From Coprinellus micaceus (Eukaryota > Basidiomycota > Agaricomycetes > Agaricales > Psathyrellaceae), in contig OX596338.1 in the NCBI GenBank assembly GCA_951394405.1, positions 2,914,001-2,978,000 of the forward strand: 64,000 nucleotides of DNA, in the 5' to 3' direction. Each line of letters begins with the position of its first letter. Positions within the stretch are counted from its first letter, which is position 1. Below, piece by piece: positions 8,853-19,781 of this stretch. The notes beneath the pieces were generated by a model. The model was not told where the DNA came from. It saw only the letters and a program-made list of their open reading frames with translations, and did not search any database. Both the position numbers and the translations under genes were made by a program.

Positions 8853-10492
8853 ATGTTGCGCCTTGTCCTTTCCTCACTCGCGTCGTTCCTCCTCATCCCG
8901 GTCGGCTACGACTATGCCCGGATCCGGAGCCCCTTGTCGCTATCCCATGGTGACTCGCAGCTAGAGTCACATTGCGGGACCATTCTTCCTATTCTCAAGC
9001 CCGAATTCGACGCTCGGCAAGCTGCGTTGGCCTCAGTTCTCCATAAGCTAAACGCGTCCGCATACATTACCGAACCGAGTGCCAATTCTCAGTACTATTC
9101 CAACTTCTCTTCAGTCAACTGGAAGCTCTCAGAGAGGCCTCTACTGCTCATAGTACGGCCTCAGCATGGCTCCAGTGGAATCGAACCAGAAGTCACACTG
9201 CTGATACCCAAAGTGAGCTCATTTTAACTGCTGAGCACGAGGGTCGAGTAAACTCTTCATCCGTAGTTCGAAACCCTCCGAGCAAGTGGGCTACCAGTAG
9301 TATCTTTCAAGGACACCCATACTCGCTATGTCCAATGGGCCGAAGAGGCAAACCCATATTCCACTGCGCTCGCCGGGCTAGGCATCCCCACCAGCTCGGA
9401 CGCGACGCTCTTCGTGGACAGAAGCATTCGGAAGTTCATCGTTGACGGATTCCAACAAGCGGGACCAAAGCTCCGTGTAGCGTCTGCGCCTCTCGAGGTT
9501 ACGAGTTTGAGGGAACGGAAGTCATCTGCAGAGCTGGAGATCATGAAGTGTGCGAACGAGGTCGGTCTAGTCACATCCACATTGGACGCGTTGGGGCTCA
9601 AGTTGACCAACACCTACGCAGGCGACTGTCCTGGCCATTAGAGATGTGCACCGTCAACTGGCTCCTGGAATGCACGAATCTCAAGTTAGGAGTATGCTGT
9701 CGACGGCATTGGGAAAAGCAGGGCTTACAAACGGAGGATGCCTGACTCTCTTTGGATGTACGTCCATTCGTCGTTCACCTTCCTCTTATTTACCCATATA
9801 GCCCTCCAGCAAACGCCGCTCTCCCCCATGGGAGTGGTACCGACCGAGTGTTAGGGCTAAACGACTTTGCCCTGTTCGACTGTGGGGGGTCCCTGCATGG
9901 GTACATCAGCGATGTTACACGGGTGAGTCGCGATGCCGTAGGTCATGATGCATCGCACTTTACGGAGCTGTAGACGGTCGCACTCCCCGGTGCCACTATT
10001 CCAGAAGACCACCTCAAAATCTGGCACGCCGTGAAGGACGCCCAGGTCGCCGCTTTGCGTGCTGCCAAAGCAGGCGTCCTCACAAGGAAGCCAGACGAGG
10101 CTGCTAGGACGTTCCTCCAGGCCCTCGGGCTCGAAGAGTACTTCACACACCGATTAGGACATGGTATGCTGCTACACCACATCGCCCGAGAACTTACTCA
10201 TCCGTGTGTGTGCAGGGATCGGACTGGAGGGCCATGAACAGCCTTACCTACGAGGAGGCAGTAACGATGCCATTCAACCGGGGCACACTTTCTCGAATGA
10301 GCCAGGCGTCTACATGGAGGATAAGGTCTGCTACTCAATTCGTTCCTCTGTGGTGCGATCCTACCATGACGTTGATCTCCTTCACAGGTCGGAGTCCGCT
10401 TGGAGGACTGCTTCTACATCGACGACGAGGGAAATCCGATCTATCTTACTGAGGGGGTTGGAGGACCCTCGATGTCTCCTTGGGCGCCTTAG
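8853..10492 (+). CDS. Aminopeptidase P / Xaa-Pro peptidase family (M24)
   Basis: The reconstructed protein starts with a hydrophobic stretch (MLRLVLSSLASFLLIPVG) that could be a signal peptide or anchor. A creatinase-type N-domain follows, then the M24 'pita-bread' domain. All five metal ligands can be placed: the two aspartates in FDCGGSLHGYISDVTR, the histidine in HRLGHGIGLEGHE, and the glutamates in SNEPGVYMEDK and VGVRLEDCF. Around these lie MKCANEATVLAIRDVHRQL and NAALPHGSGTDR, typical of fungal Xaa-Pro dipeptidases. At least six introns interrupt it, including a 57-nt one after MKCANE and short ones before GIGLEG and VGVRLE. It ends at TAG 10490-10492 (SPWAP). It would release N-terminal residues next to proline, perhaps in the secretory path. 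The start is only 3 bp from the outer ATG of the opposite AlkB gene. Confidence 0.88.
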
Positions 10493-10767
10493 ATCAGTAG
10501 ATAGACGCCAAACACAACGACAGATGGTTATATGTACACAGTTGATAGCTACAAGTGGTTCGATGATGATATATGTAATCCATAAGCCAAGTAAAACCCA
10601 GAAACGACGGGGACCAGAGGACGGTCGGCAGTATAAAGATAACTAGGTAGGTGATTAGATATGGGGTAGACGATAGACCGGAAAGGAACGAAGCATCCAG
10701 CGATGTGGATGGATATTAACAAGCCAGGGCCAGTGGCCCGCGGGTATATGATATTTGTCGTGTGAGC

Positions 10768-11298
10768 TTAATTCTGCTGGATGTCCAGTTCCAACATCTC
10801 GCTCGGAGTCGGGGTTGGCAGTGGGACGGCGGCGGGAGATAGCGGCGGACGAGGCAGTTCAACGATTTGTTTGAGGAATGGGTTGCGTGTCTGCATCCGC
10901 GATACAGGCGAAGCTGTCCCGATACCGTTCAATATCCGACGACGACTCGTGGAGATAGATCAAGACGTACAGAGAACGCTGTGCCTCAACCAGCGACTTA
11001 GGATCCCGTCCTGCTCCTGCATATCGGACACGGCATCCTGCGCCTCTGCCCCCATCTGACCGTCGGACTTATCGTCTGGCTTCTGCATCGAAGGCATGAT
11101 AGCGCGGTCATATTGGAAGGAGCGACGGGGGCTCTTCGGAGCCTTGAGAATAGCCAGAAACTCCTCGAGGGCGTCGGACGGCAAGCCCGCTGAGCGAGTC
11201 GGGCTGGGCGACGTCGATACTGGTGCACGGACCAGGGAGAAGGCGTTAACTGGGCGGGGAGCGACGAGAATAGGGTTGAGGTCGTTGGAGAGCGTCAT
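10768..11298 (-). CDS. Uncharacterised proline-rich protein, two exons
   Basis: I do not recognise this protein. Exon 1 (10971-11298) and exon 2 (10768-10913) join across a 57-nt intron with a strong GTACGT donor and a GGACAG acceptor, giving 157 residues. The N-terminus is hydrophobic and basic (NPILVAPRPVNAFSLVRAP), followed by a helix-like element (DALEEFLAILKAPKSPRRSF). The middle is acidic and Gln-rich. The C-terminus reads TRNPFLKQIVELPRPPLSP, then a proline/threonine stretch ending in EMLELDIQQN. Without the splice the frame stops early in an atypical tail, which supports the junction. It shares a 93-bp divergent promoter region with the MFS transporter at 11392. Function unknown. Confidence 0.55.
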
Positions 11299-11391
11299 GA
11301 TCGTGGTTCAGAATCAAGGCGAGAATCCAATCGCCAGAGTCCAAATAGCTCCGGGCCGGTCAGCCGCTAATGTAATCTGCCTCCGCCCCCC

Positions 11392-13254
11392 ATGAACGTC
11401 CCCAGTGCACCTATTCCTGCAGACTCTGAGGATGCTGCCATTGACCAGAATACGCCAGCGCCATACAAGACGCCGCTTCCAAAACTACAGCTGGCGATTT
11501 TGTGTGCGGTGAGGCTGATGGACCCAGTCACATTCACTCAGATATTCCCGTACATCAACGAGTTCATTTCGAGGCTACATCTGGTGGAGGACGACTCGCA
11601 GATTGGATTCTACAGTGGTCTAGTGGTGAGTACACTCAAATTTCTTTTTCTCTTGCCGGACTTATGTCCAGGAATCAACATTCGCCTTTTTCCAACTCAT
11701 CAGCATATACCAATGGGCCAAACTCTCCGGTAAGCGAACTGGGTGTGCGGGGAGAACGCTGGGCTAAAACAATCACAGAAAAAATCGGTAGACGACCTGT
11801 CGTGGTAGGAGGGACATTTGGGCTAGCATTGGCAACGTTTCTTCTCGGTTTTACCTCCTCTCTACGGACGGTTCTCCTTTCTCGCGCTTTGGGTGAGCTC
11901 CGACTCTACCGCGATCCATCTCCGGGAGTGCTCATCAAATCCTCAGCCGGTCTCTTTTCTGGAATCGCTGCCGTGCTTCACTCTGTGCTTGGAGAGCTGA
12001 CGGATTCGACGAACCAGCATATTGCGTTTCCGTTTTATGGGTTGTTTTGGCCATTGGGCAGCATCCTGGGGTGCGACCGCTTGTGTTTCACATTTCTTTC
12101 AGGCCCCTGCTCACGATCCTATCTCCTGTCCCCAGTCCTATCCTTGGTGGCTCCTTAGCCAACCCTGCCAAAAAATATCCCGATGTCTTCGGAGAGGCGT
12201 TCTTTGAGGAGTACCCGTATTTCTTGCCATGCTTTGCTGCCGGGTTTCTCGCATTCGCTACTGCAGTAGTTGGCCTCCTGTGTCTATCCGAGGTAGGTTT
12301 TACCCTCAGTGTAGAAACATGGCTCTCACTCGCATTGCAGACCCACCCAAGCAAACAAAAACCAAGTGTAAAGGATATCCCTCATCTTGCCCACCTTCCG
12401 AGCTACAGATCCATAAATATCATACAGCAGCAAAGTGTCCGGCAGCTACTCTCCATCCCGATTATTCGCGCTCTCAGTGTATCTGGTGCCTCGCTCTGCT
12501 TCGCGGCCACCGGTTTCGACAGCGTTTTTGTCCTCTTTTGCTACACCCCCATATCGGATGGCGGGCTCGACTTCTCAGTGCGCTCCCCATTGCCCCTTTC
12601 GAAAGTATCCCGAGCGCGACTAAACTCCAACGTAGACCTCTCATATAGGGTATGCTCTGGCCGTTGCAGGCACAAGCTCCATCGCTATCCAAATACTCAT
12701 CCTGCCAACGCTACTCATCAAGTTCGGCCATGCTCACCTGTACAACTTCTGCATGCTCATGTGGCCCGTCGCCTACGCCCTCATGCCGTTCCTCAACATA
12801 TTTGCTTACTCGCACGTACAACTCTGGATCGCTGTGTCTATACTGCTCTCTATTTCCCGGGTGGCTTGCCTCGCATACTCGCACGTCGTCGTTTTTTACA
12901 TGGTACGCACTCGACACTAACTTCCCGATGCCTCCATTTTATAGTGTCAGCATGCTCCTCGTCAAAGAGAACGCTCCATCACCGTACGCCCTTGGCCAAT
13001 CGAACGGACTGGTCATGTTCGCGATGTGCGTCTCAAGAGCGTGTGCACCGGCATTCGTCAGGTATGTTCGAACAGCAACTCGGGGGTGCACTTCTGACTA
13101 CTGGCGCTCATGTAGCTCAATGTTTGTGCTTTCCATAAAACATAATGTCCTGGGAGGATACATGTGGACTGTGGTCATGGTGGCCATCTCTCTCCTGGGC
13201 TGTACCCTCTCTCGCAGCATCTCTCACCCCGAGGGTCGAATCCAACTACGCTGA
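11392..13254 (+). CDS. Major facilitator superfamily transporter
   Basis: A multi-exon membrane transporter resembling the fungal multidrug/zinc-induced-facilitator-like branch of the MFS. Early exons give the family start (RLMDPVTFTQIFPYINEF), then ESTFAFFQLISIYQWAKLS and motif A (EKIGRRPVVVGG) in the loop between helices 2 and 3. Further helices include TFGLALATFLLGF, GLFSGIAAVLHSVLGELTD, FLPCFAAGFLAFATAVVGLL, IRALSVSGASLCFAATGF, SIAIQILILPTLLIKFGHA and YMWTVVMVAISLLGCTLS. A cytoplasmic loop with KQKPSVKDIP separates the two halves. Several introns, such as GTGAGT...TCCAG after GFYSGLV, are needed to keep the frame. The substrate cannot be told from sequence. It ends at TGA 13252-13254 and has the usual length for a 12-helix carrier. 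The start at 11392 is close to the divergent gene ending at 11298. Confidence 0.85.
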
Positions 13255-13433
13255 AAAGGGGGTGCCCCATTTCGAACCCTACGCTGTCCCCATGTTGTCT
13301 AGTGCCATGGTCACTCACACAAGCTTTCCATGATGCCCAATACTCTCAGTTTAATGTGTCCAGGTGAAGCACTTAGTTTAAAGTTACCTCTTGTATAACT
13401 AGTTACCTACACCCATTGCTTCTGAGGTTTATT

Positions 13434-15379
13434 TATTGTAGCGGTTCCCACATTAGGTCAGGGAGCGACATCTTAAGTTCCTTCGACAGTGCCAACGCAA
13501 CTTCGTACGAAATAGCACATTTGAACATCGGAGGGCCGTCGATGACATCCGGTTTCGTCGTCCGATGCATCAGACGACTGGAGGTCAATTCTTGGACCTG
13601 GTAAACCGGGGTTTAAGCAACACTACAGAAGGGAAGGGATGAGCTCGAGCTTACCGATGTATAGATCGAGACGCGACTGATTTCCATCTCGGTGTACTCC
13701 CCAGGAATGGTGAACTCCGGGGCGGGTAATCGACCGTCTGCATCGTTCTCTTCTAGGAGCGATCCCAGAATCGCGATGAGCCTATCTAACGGGAACGGGG
13801 ACGGACCAAGAAGGCGTTGGGGCACCTGCCATCAGTTAGCGCTATCGTTTCAAGAACGCCCAAGAAAGGAAAGGTGCCCACCTTTGTAACACCACCCTTG
13901 GGTTTGAGCGTTGCCTGGGTCTTCCTCCTCCGCTTCTTCTTCTCGTCGAGCCCTCTGCCAAACATCCGCAAATCCGACTTGGCCGGGTTTGTTGAAGCTA
14001 GAAATGAGGCAACTAAAATAAACTTCGATAGCCGCGGCAGGTGACCCACGAGCGACGTGTTATTGCTGTGAGCCCCAGACTGGCCTTTCGCAGTGGCGTT
14101 CGCGGCCCCGAGATGCATCGAGGCTTCCATCGGCGGAAGGGAGAGGAGGTCGGCCTCTGGCTCGTGCGCCGCCGCCCAGTCCGATGCGTTCGTATGCCGA
14201 GGGTAGAGGGATTCCAGCGCATGGCTCAAAGAGGGAGTGAAGAGCCGGATGAGCCGCACTCTGACATCTTCTAAAGGCGGCTCGATGTCTGTATCTTCGG
14301 TATCGTCGGTCGCGGAGTTCGTGGGATTTGCTCGCTGCTCATGGATGGGTTCAATAAATCCTGGCCAGCGAGCGGAGGCAATATACTGCAGTTCTTGGGG
14401 ATCATGCGTGTAGGGATAGCATACATCGCAGACGATGGCAACAAAGTGCGAGTAAAGGCCTTGGAGTGATGAGTGATAAATCTTCGGGTCTTGGTGCGTT
14501 AGTGAGGGATACTGAGAGGTAATGAGAGTGACAGTATCTGCCAAGCAGGAGTGTATCAGGGCCAGATGCAGAGTATACTAAGGAGTTTGGACGCACTCTC
14601 TTTCGAGAGAGGGGGCGTATCGATGAAGTAAGGGTCTGGCGCAGCACCCAAAGGAGGCTTCACGTTGTCCCAGTCAACTTCTGATACGAAGATGACCGAT
14701 AGGTCCAACCGGGTCTGGAAGTCGTTCAGTTGATCCTGTCCCGCCTGCGCAAGCTAGAGCCACGTACCAGCTCCTGGAGTCTTGCCAAAGGCACCAGCAC
14801 CTCAGCCATGTTTTCCCTCAACCGCTCCACGCGCTCAACAAGGAGCACAAGCCGAACTCCATCATACCAGCCCTTCTTCCCTTTTCCTTTGGAGTCCTTC
14901 CCCCTCCTGGTGGCGGCATCGGTGCAGTATTTGCTTGAAAGATATCCATGTGCAGCCCTAAGGCCCTGAAGAAAAGAGTCGACGTTCTCGTTCCACCTCA
15001 AGCCCAATCCCGAGGAACCGCTGCCCCCTGTCAAACCATCCCAGTCCACGCACCCGTCCTCCCAAGCAGGGTCGTAATCCACCAGACTGTGAATGAGTGA
15101 CTCAAAGAGCAGTCGCTGTGAGAACGAGCATATAGCGTCTGCGCGCCCGATGCAAATCTTTGTCGCCCCAGAGCTAGTTGACGAAGGTCCCAGTGTCGGC
15201 TCTGAAGCCAGGCTGGTCAACAAATCCTTGACAACATAGGTGGTGACCTTGAACGCCCCAGGATCGTGTATGTAGATGAAAGGTGGTGGGTGGTTTGAAA
15301 GGAGGGTCTCGAGTTCGAGCACAACATCTTCATAGCCTGGCGCGTCGGCTGTGAACGTAGGTCGATGAGAGAAAGGCAT
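13434..15379 (-). CDS. ORC5: Origin recognition complex subunit 5
   Basis: This is a subunit of the six-protein complex that marks replication origins and loads MCM helicase. The N-terminal AAA+-like region reads PPFIYIHDPGAFKVTTYVVK, then a sensor/arginine region with RLLFESLIHSLVDYDP and LVLLVERVERLRENM, then LSVIFVSEVDWDNV before the ATPase lid. The C-terminal winged-helix region includes FVAIVCDVCYPYTHDPQELQ and the ORC5 hallmark KFILVASFLASTNPAKSDLR followed by a Lys/Arg-rich loop. The end is FKCAISYEVALALSKELKM and WEPLQ with TAA at 13434-13436. The Walker A position lacks the usual GxxxxGK[ST], so ATP binding may be lost (see findings). Several introns are inferred. The ATG at 15379 is taken because it directly precedes the conserved domain. 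Confidence 0.85.
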
Positions 15380-15657
15380 CGTGGTTATTTGTGGGGAAGC
15401 CGAGTCGCGACGCGCGACGCGTTCAACCCATGGCTTCCACGCTTTTGATGCAAGACAGCCACACTCGATCCACACCTCGATCTCGAAAACAGATTCTCCA
15501 GCCATTGTATTGCCGATGGTATAAAATAATGATATATGCTGGTACCCTGCGAACAGCGTGATACAGAGTCCACCAAGCAAAGATATACACTGATAAATCC
15601 AAAAGATTAGGAAGCCTTACATACTGTCCAAGGTTTTTCGACACATCTACCGCACTT

Positions 15658-18293
15658 TTAGAGTTTGGAGGAGCCGGTGGACGTAGGCTCGCCCAGGGCG
15701 TAGAGGGCATCGATCTCGGCCTTATACTTGTTGTAGGCGTCCTTGCGGCGTAGCTTCATGGTGGGAGTGAGGGTATTCTCCTCGATGGTGAAGGGAGACA
15801 TTGACAGGTGGAGGCGCTTGATCATCTCGAAGCTGATAGGAAAGGAGACAATATTATTAGTCACTCAAACGGGGAGATCTCTCAACGTAGAAGAAAACTC
15901 ACCCCTTAAGGCCATTACGCTGGGCTGCCTTGGTCATAATGCCAAGAACGTGCTGGACAATTTTGGGGTCCTTGGTGGCGGCGCTCAGAGCAGCAATGTC
16001 TTCAGGGGCAACCTTTTTGCCAGTCACGCTGGTCACGATGCTGGAGAAGAGGACAGGCTCGGGGACAAGGACGGCAACAAGGTACGACTGCAAGCCATCA
16101 CCGTGGACGAAAACCTGGGCAGAAATGGGAACGCTGCTATACAAGTTCTCGATCTTCTCCAGAGCAACGTATTCACCCTGGGCGAGCTTCATGATGTTCT
16201 TGACGCGGTCGATGATCTTGACGCGACCAGAGTCATCAATGGCAGCGACATCACCAGTGTGGAACCAGCCCTCCTCATCAAGCGCCTCCTTGGTGTTCTT
16301 CTCATCCTTGTAGTAGTGCGAGAAGACATTCGCGCCACGGAGGCAAAGCTCTCCGCGGGGGAAGGGCGTATCCTCAGAAGTGTAACCCATAGCAGGGACA
16401 TCGATGACCTTCACTTCGTTGACAGGGCCCGGGGGACCCACGGTACCGCTGGCAGTGGGATCGAGGGGCCAGTTCTTGGTGCTAGTGGCGGCACACTCAG
16501 TGAGGCCATAGCCCTCAACTACCTCACAGGCAAAGGCAATCTTGAGGAAGTCCATTACGTCGGAGGTGATGGGAGCTGAACCGCTAACAACAAGGCTGAC
16601 TTGGCCACCAAGAACAGCTTGAATCTGAAATAGTGGTGAGACGGTGCCGATGTTCCAAGTGTAAGGGGAAAGTACCTTGCGGAACACGATGCGATCCCAG
16701 AAAGCATGGGTCGGGATACCGGTAGTATGGAGCTTCTCGAGCTTGGTGGCAATAGCCTTCCTGAAGAGGTTGCCCTTCAATCCAGGGACGTTCCCGCCAG
16801 CCATGGCAGACTGGTACACTCGGTTCAGAACACGAGGGACGGAGGGGAAGAAGTTGGGCTTCAGGATCTGAGCATCCTCGAGAAGGCGAAGCGGGTCTCC
16901 AGTGAAGTACCCGATACGCCCTCCAGCGACAATTGAGGTGGTTTCACACACGCGCTGCCGTCGTTTCAGGTGGTGTACGCCTTTACGCAGCAGAAGGGAC
17001 TCACCTCGTAGATGTGAGCAAGAGGCAGATAGGACATCAGGATGCCCTGGTCGGGGAGCTCCAGCCCATACAAGTTGGAATAAGTGGACAACGCAAGGTT
17101 TTTGTGCCAGAGAACGACACCCTTGGGCAAGTTGGTCGTACCCTACTCCAACGACATCAATGTAATGACAAACAGAATTGCTCGATACAACATACCGACG
17201 TGTAGCAGATGGAGGCGACGGTGTTGGGGGTAGCGGGGATAGATGGGAGAACGTTGGCCTTGCCAATGGCCTCGACTGCAATGGAAAAGGGATGTTGAGT
17301 AATTGCATTCGACAGGAGCGTCTCAACGTCCCGTACATTCAACAAGGGTCTGGAACTCGACACCCTGAGTCTGAGCCCATTGCTTGAAAGCTTTGGTGGC
17401 CTCGTCAGGAAGTTCATCGAAGGAGACAATGAGCTTTAAGATAGGGGTCTGAGGAATGAGCTTGAGAAGAGTGGAGACATGGTCGCCACTTGTGAAGACG
17501 ACGGTGAGGTGGGAGTGGTTGACGCTGGAGGTCTTGTTAGTAGGGTTTAGTTTGCAAGTAGCAGACCGAACAGTACATGTATTCTGCCAGATACGATTTA
17601 GCATGGGGATTAGATAGTCAAAGCGCTCAAATGACTTACCAACAGAGTCCTTGCCAAGGGTGTCATACAAGCTCACACCGACCTTATTGTAGGTCTGGAG
17701 AGCAATGTCGACAATTTGCCATTCTACGCATGATGTGAGTACGCATTACGCTATGGGAGGCAGATTAGAACGTACCAGGTCGATTGGGAGACCATATCCC
17801 GACAGTCTCGAACTCTCCGCCACCAAGCTTTCCTTGCTGGAAGAGCGAATGGAGAGCACTCCCAATATACTGACGCCTCTGGTCCACCTGGCCATAAGTA
17901 AGCCAGGAGTAGGTGGGGGCGAACTTCAGAGGGCTCTTCGAGATAACAGGACGCCACCCAAGGAAGTCCCGGTTAGCGCCCAACTTGAGGCCCTCGAACC
18001 AGATTTGGTCCAGCGTCGCGAGGGCTCCTGGCGTGTTCTCGTCGACCAATCCCCATATACCTGGAAAGATCGCGGGCGCTTCAGCCGTTGTCACCTAGTG
18101 TGAATAAGGAACACGATGTACCATTGCGGTAGTGGGCTGCCGAGAACGGATGAGCCTACGCGGACTTCGAGGCGAGTAGGGAACCCAACTAACCAGACTG
18201 GCCAGGACGCTTCGTGCCGGGCACAGGAATGCCCTGCTTGTCGTAGGGCTTGACTGCGGGCCACGCATGGGTTTTGGAATCGTTGAGGACCAT
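15658..18293 (-). CDS. FAA: Long-chain fatty acid-CoA ligase with peroxisomal targeting signal
   Basis: An ANL-superfamily enzyme that activates long-chain fatty acids to acyl-CoA through an acyl-adenylate. It starts at ATG 18293 (MVLNDSKTHAWPAVKP). The family motifs appear in order: the P-loop YTSGTTNLPKGVVL (split by an intron after YTS), SYLPLAHIYE, GGRIGYFTGDPLRLLEDA, the acyl-binding/adenylation motif VVEGYGLTECAATS, and WFHTGDVAAIDDSGRVKIID. The hinge and catalytic lysine region follows (RVKNIMKLAQGEYVALEKIE), then FTIEENTLTPTMKLRR near the end. The protein ends in GSSKL, a canonical PTS1, so a peroxisomal pool feeding beta-oxidation is likely; yeast Faa2-type enzymes are the comparison. 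Length is near the usual 690-700 residues. The last exon is 15658 to about 15840, and about eight introns are needed. Confidence 0.92.
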
Positions 18294-18798
18294 GGATGCT
18301 ATGTGCGAGGTGGATGATGAGGAAGAAAGGCAACCAAAAGGACCCCACGCGTCGACCTATATCAAGTGCCGGTCTGGGGTACAAGTGACCCGCGCACGTG
18401 AAATCGGTGTCGGCAACTCATTCTGTGCAACTTGACAAATCAGGACCATCTCTCATTGACGCTGGAATCTGGGGTAACGCTTCCACAACGACGAGTGGTG
18501 CTTATGAACACTTTGCGCCTCGGTTCTTGCCCAAGCGCCGGGAGGCTGTAATTCAAGGGTTTATCAAAGGGCGCTGTGTTCCTTCATGGGCATCCCGGCG
18601 CTCTTTCTTGGTTGTCCCGGAGTCGGGTCTGCTGACCGTTCATTCACCTGGGGCCGGGTCCATTGCATCCAACATCCGGCTCGACACCACTTCCGATTGG
18701 GGCCGGCTAATGGGATATCCAAGTTCACAGACACCCGAGGCATCATAGCTATCGTACAGTCATTAGGAATGCGATACTGGTATAAGTCGGAGATCTAA

Positions 18799-19781
18799 TC
18801 ATGGAGCGCTCAACACGATCTGTCAGGAGGTTAACTGAGCGCCTGAGGGAACTCAACGCGACTGGCAGACTTACGCTCATAAATTGCTCATAGCTGACAT
18901 GTATCCATCCATCGCGATCGGTATCCACCCTGTGAAAACGATTAGATACCGTTGGAGCGTCAATAATTAGGTGAGGCGAATAAGCGTACCTTTGGAAGGC
19001 CTCTGTCAGGGTCTTCACGGCGACACAGGCCCTAACGAAGCGGTCGAAGGTTATCCCCGGAGGTGGCCCGTAGCCAGTTACGGGCTCTGAAGCTACCAGG
19101 GTCGACGTGAATGGGGTCGCTCACCTCGTATAACGAGAGAGTGATCTTACCATATTTCGCTTCAATCAGCTTCAGGAGAGTGGGGGAAAGATTGTAACCG
19201 AAGGAGCCCAACGCCGAGCGCAACTCATTTCCGTCAATTGAGCCAGAGCTAGAGATGTGTGAGCGAGCCTGAAGTCGCCAAACGAGAGACGGTGCTAACC
19301 GGTCGCGGTCAAAATGACGGAACACGTTCTGCCAGTCCTGGATGTACTTCCACAACCCAGCAAACTCGGTGAAATTGATTGTACCGCTGCGATCTGTGTC
19401 AAAGACACCAATGAGGAGCTTCGTCGTATCTGTGTCAAAGGCTGAATAAACGGGTAAGAGAGGCGTTGCTTTGGAAGGTGAGATGCAGGAGCTCACGAGT
19501 CCAGTCCCCTAGAATGCTGTTCAGTGTGCGTGCAACGATAACGAAGGCACAAACGACGTACCATTCACAAGAGCCTTCTGAAGCTCCGTCGCACTAATCG
19601 CTCCTGACCTATCCGCATCGACAGCCATGAAATAGGACCATAGCTGGGGATCCGCGCCCGGGGGTGCTGCAGGCTGTCGAGGCGCCTGCTGATAATAGCC
19701 CTGGTTCCCGTACTGGGGAGGAGGGGGAGGTGCCCCGTATCCGCTGTGTCGTTGTGGTGCTCCGTAGTGTCCGTATGACAT
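18799..19781 (-). CDS. Penta-EF-hand calcium-binding protein (ALG-2/peflin type)
   Basis: The N-terminus is a Gly/Pro/Tyr/Gln-rich tail (MSYGHYGAPQRHSGYGAPPP) as in peflin and ALG-2 relatives. Five EF-hand-like units follow: AVDADRSGAISATELQKAL, GVFDTDRSGTINFTEFAGLW, HFDRDRSGSIDGNELRSALG, a degenerate one near EPVTGYGPPPGITFDRFVRA, and RVDTDRDGWIHVSYEQF. A short last exon gives IVLSAP with TGA at 18799-18801, the typical hydrophobic ending. The first three loops and the DTDRDGWI loop keep the acidic ligands. Such proteins dimerise and bridge calcium to ESCRT- and COPII-type membrane events; the partner here is unknown. About six introns, all short. The 500-bp gap to the acyl-CoA ligase shows no gene. 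Confidence 0.85.

Noticed and set aside
8853..9227. Reading the aminopeptidase first exon as a separate small secreted protein
   Set aside because: A GTGAGC...CCGTAG intron after LLIPK joins it to FETLRASGLPVVSF, and the whole chain reads as one M24 peptidase.
15743..16579. 278-codon plus-strand frame
   Set aside because: Antisense to the acyl-CoA ligase core; composition is typical of a shadow frame.
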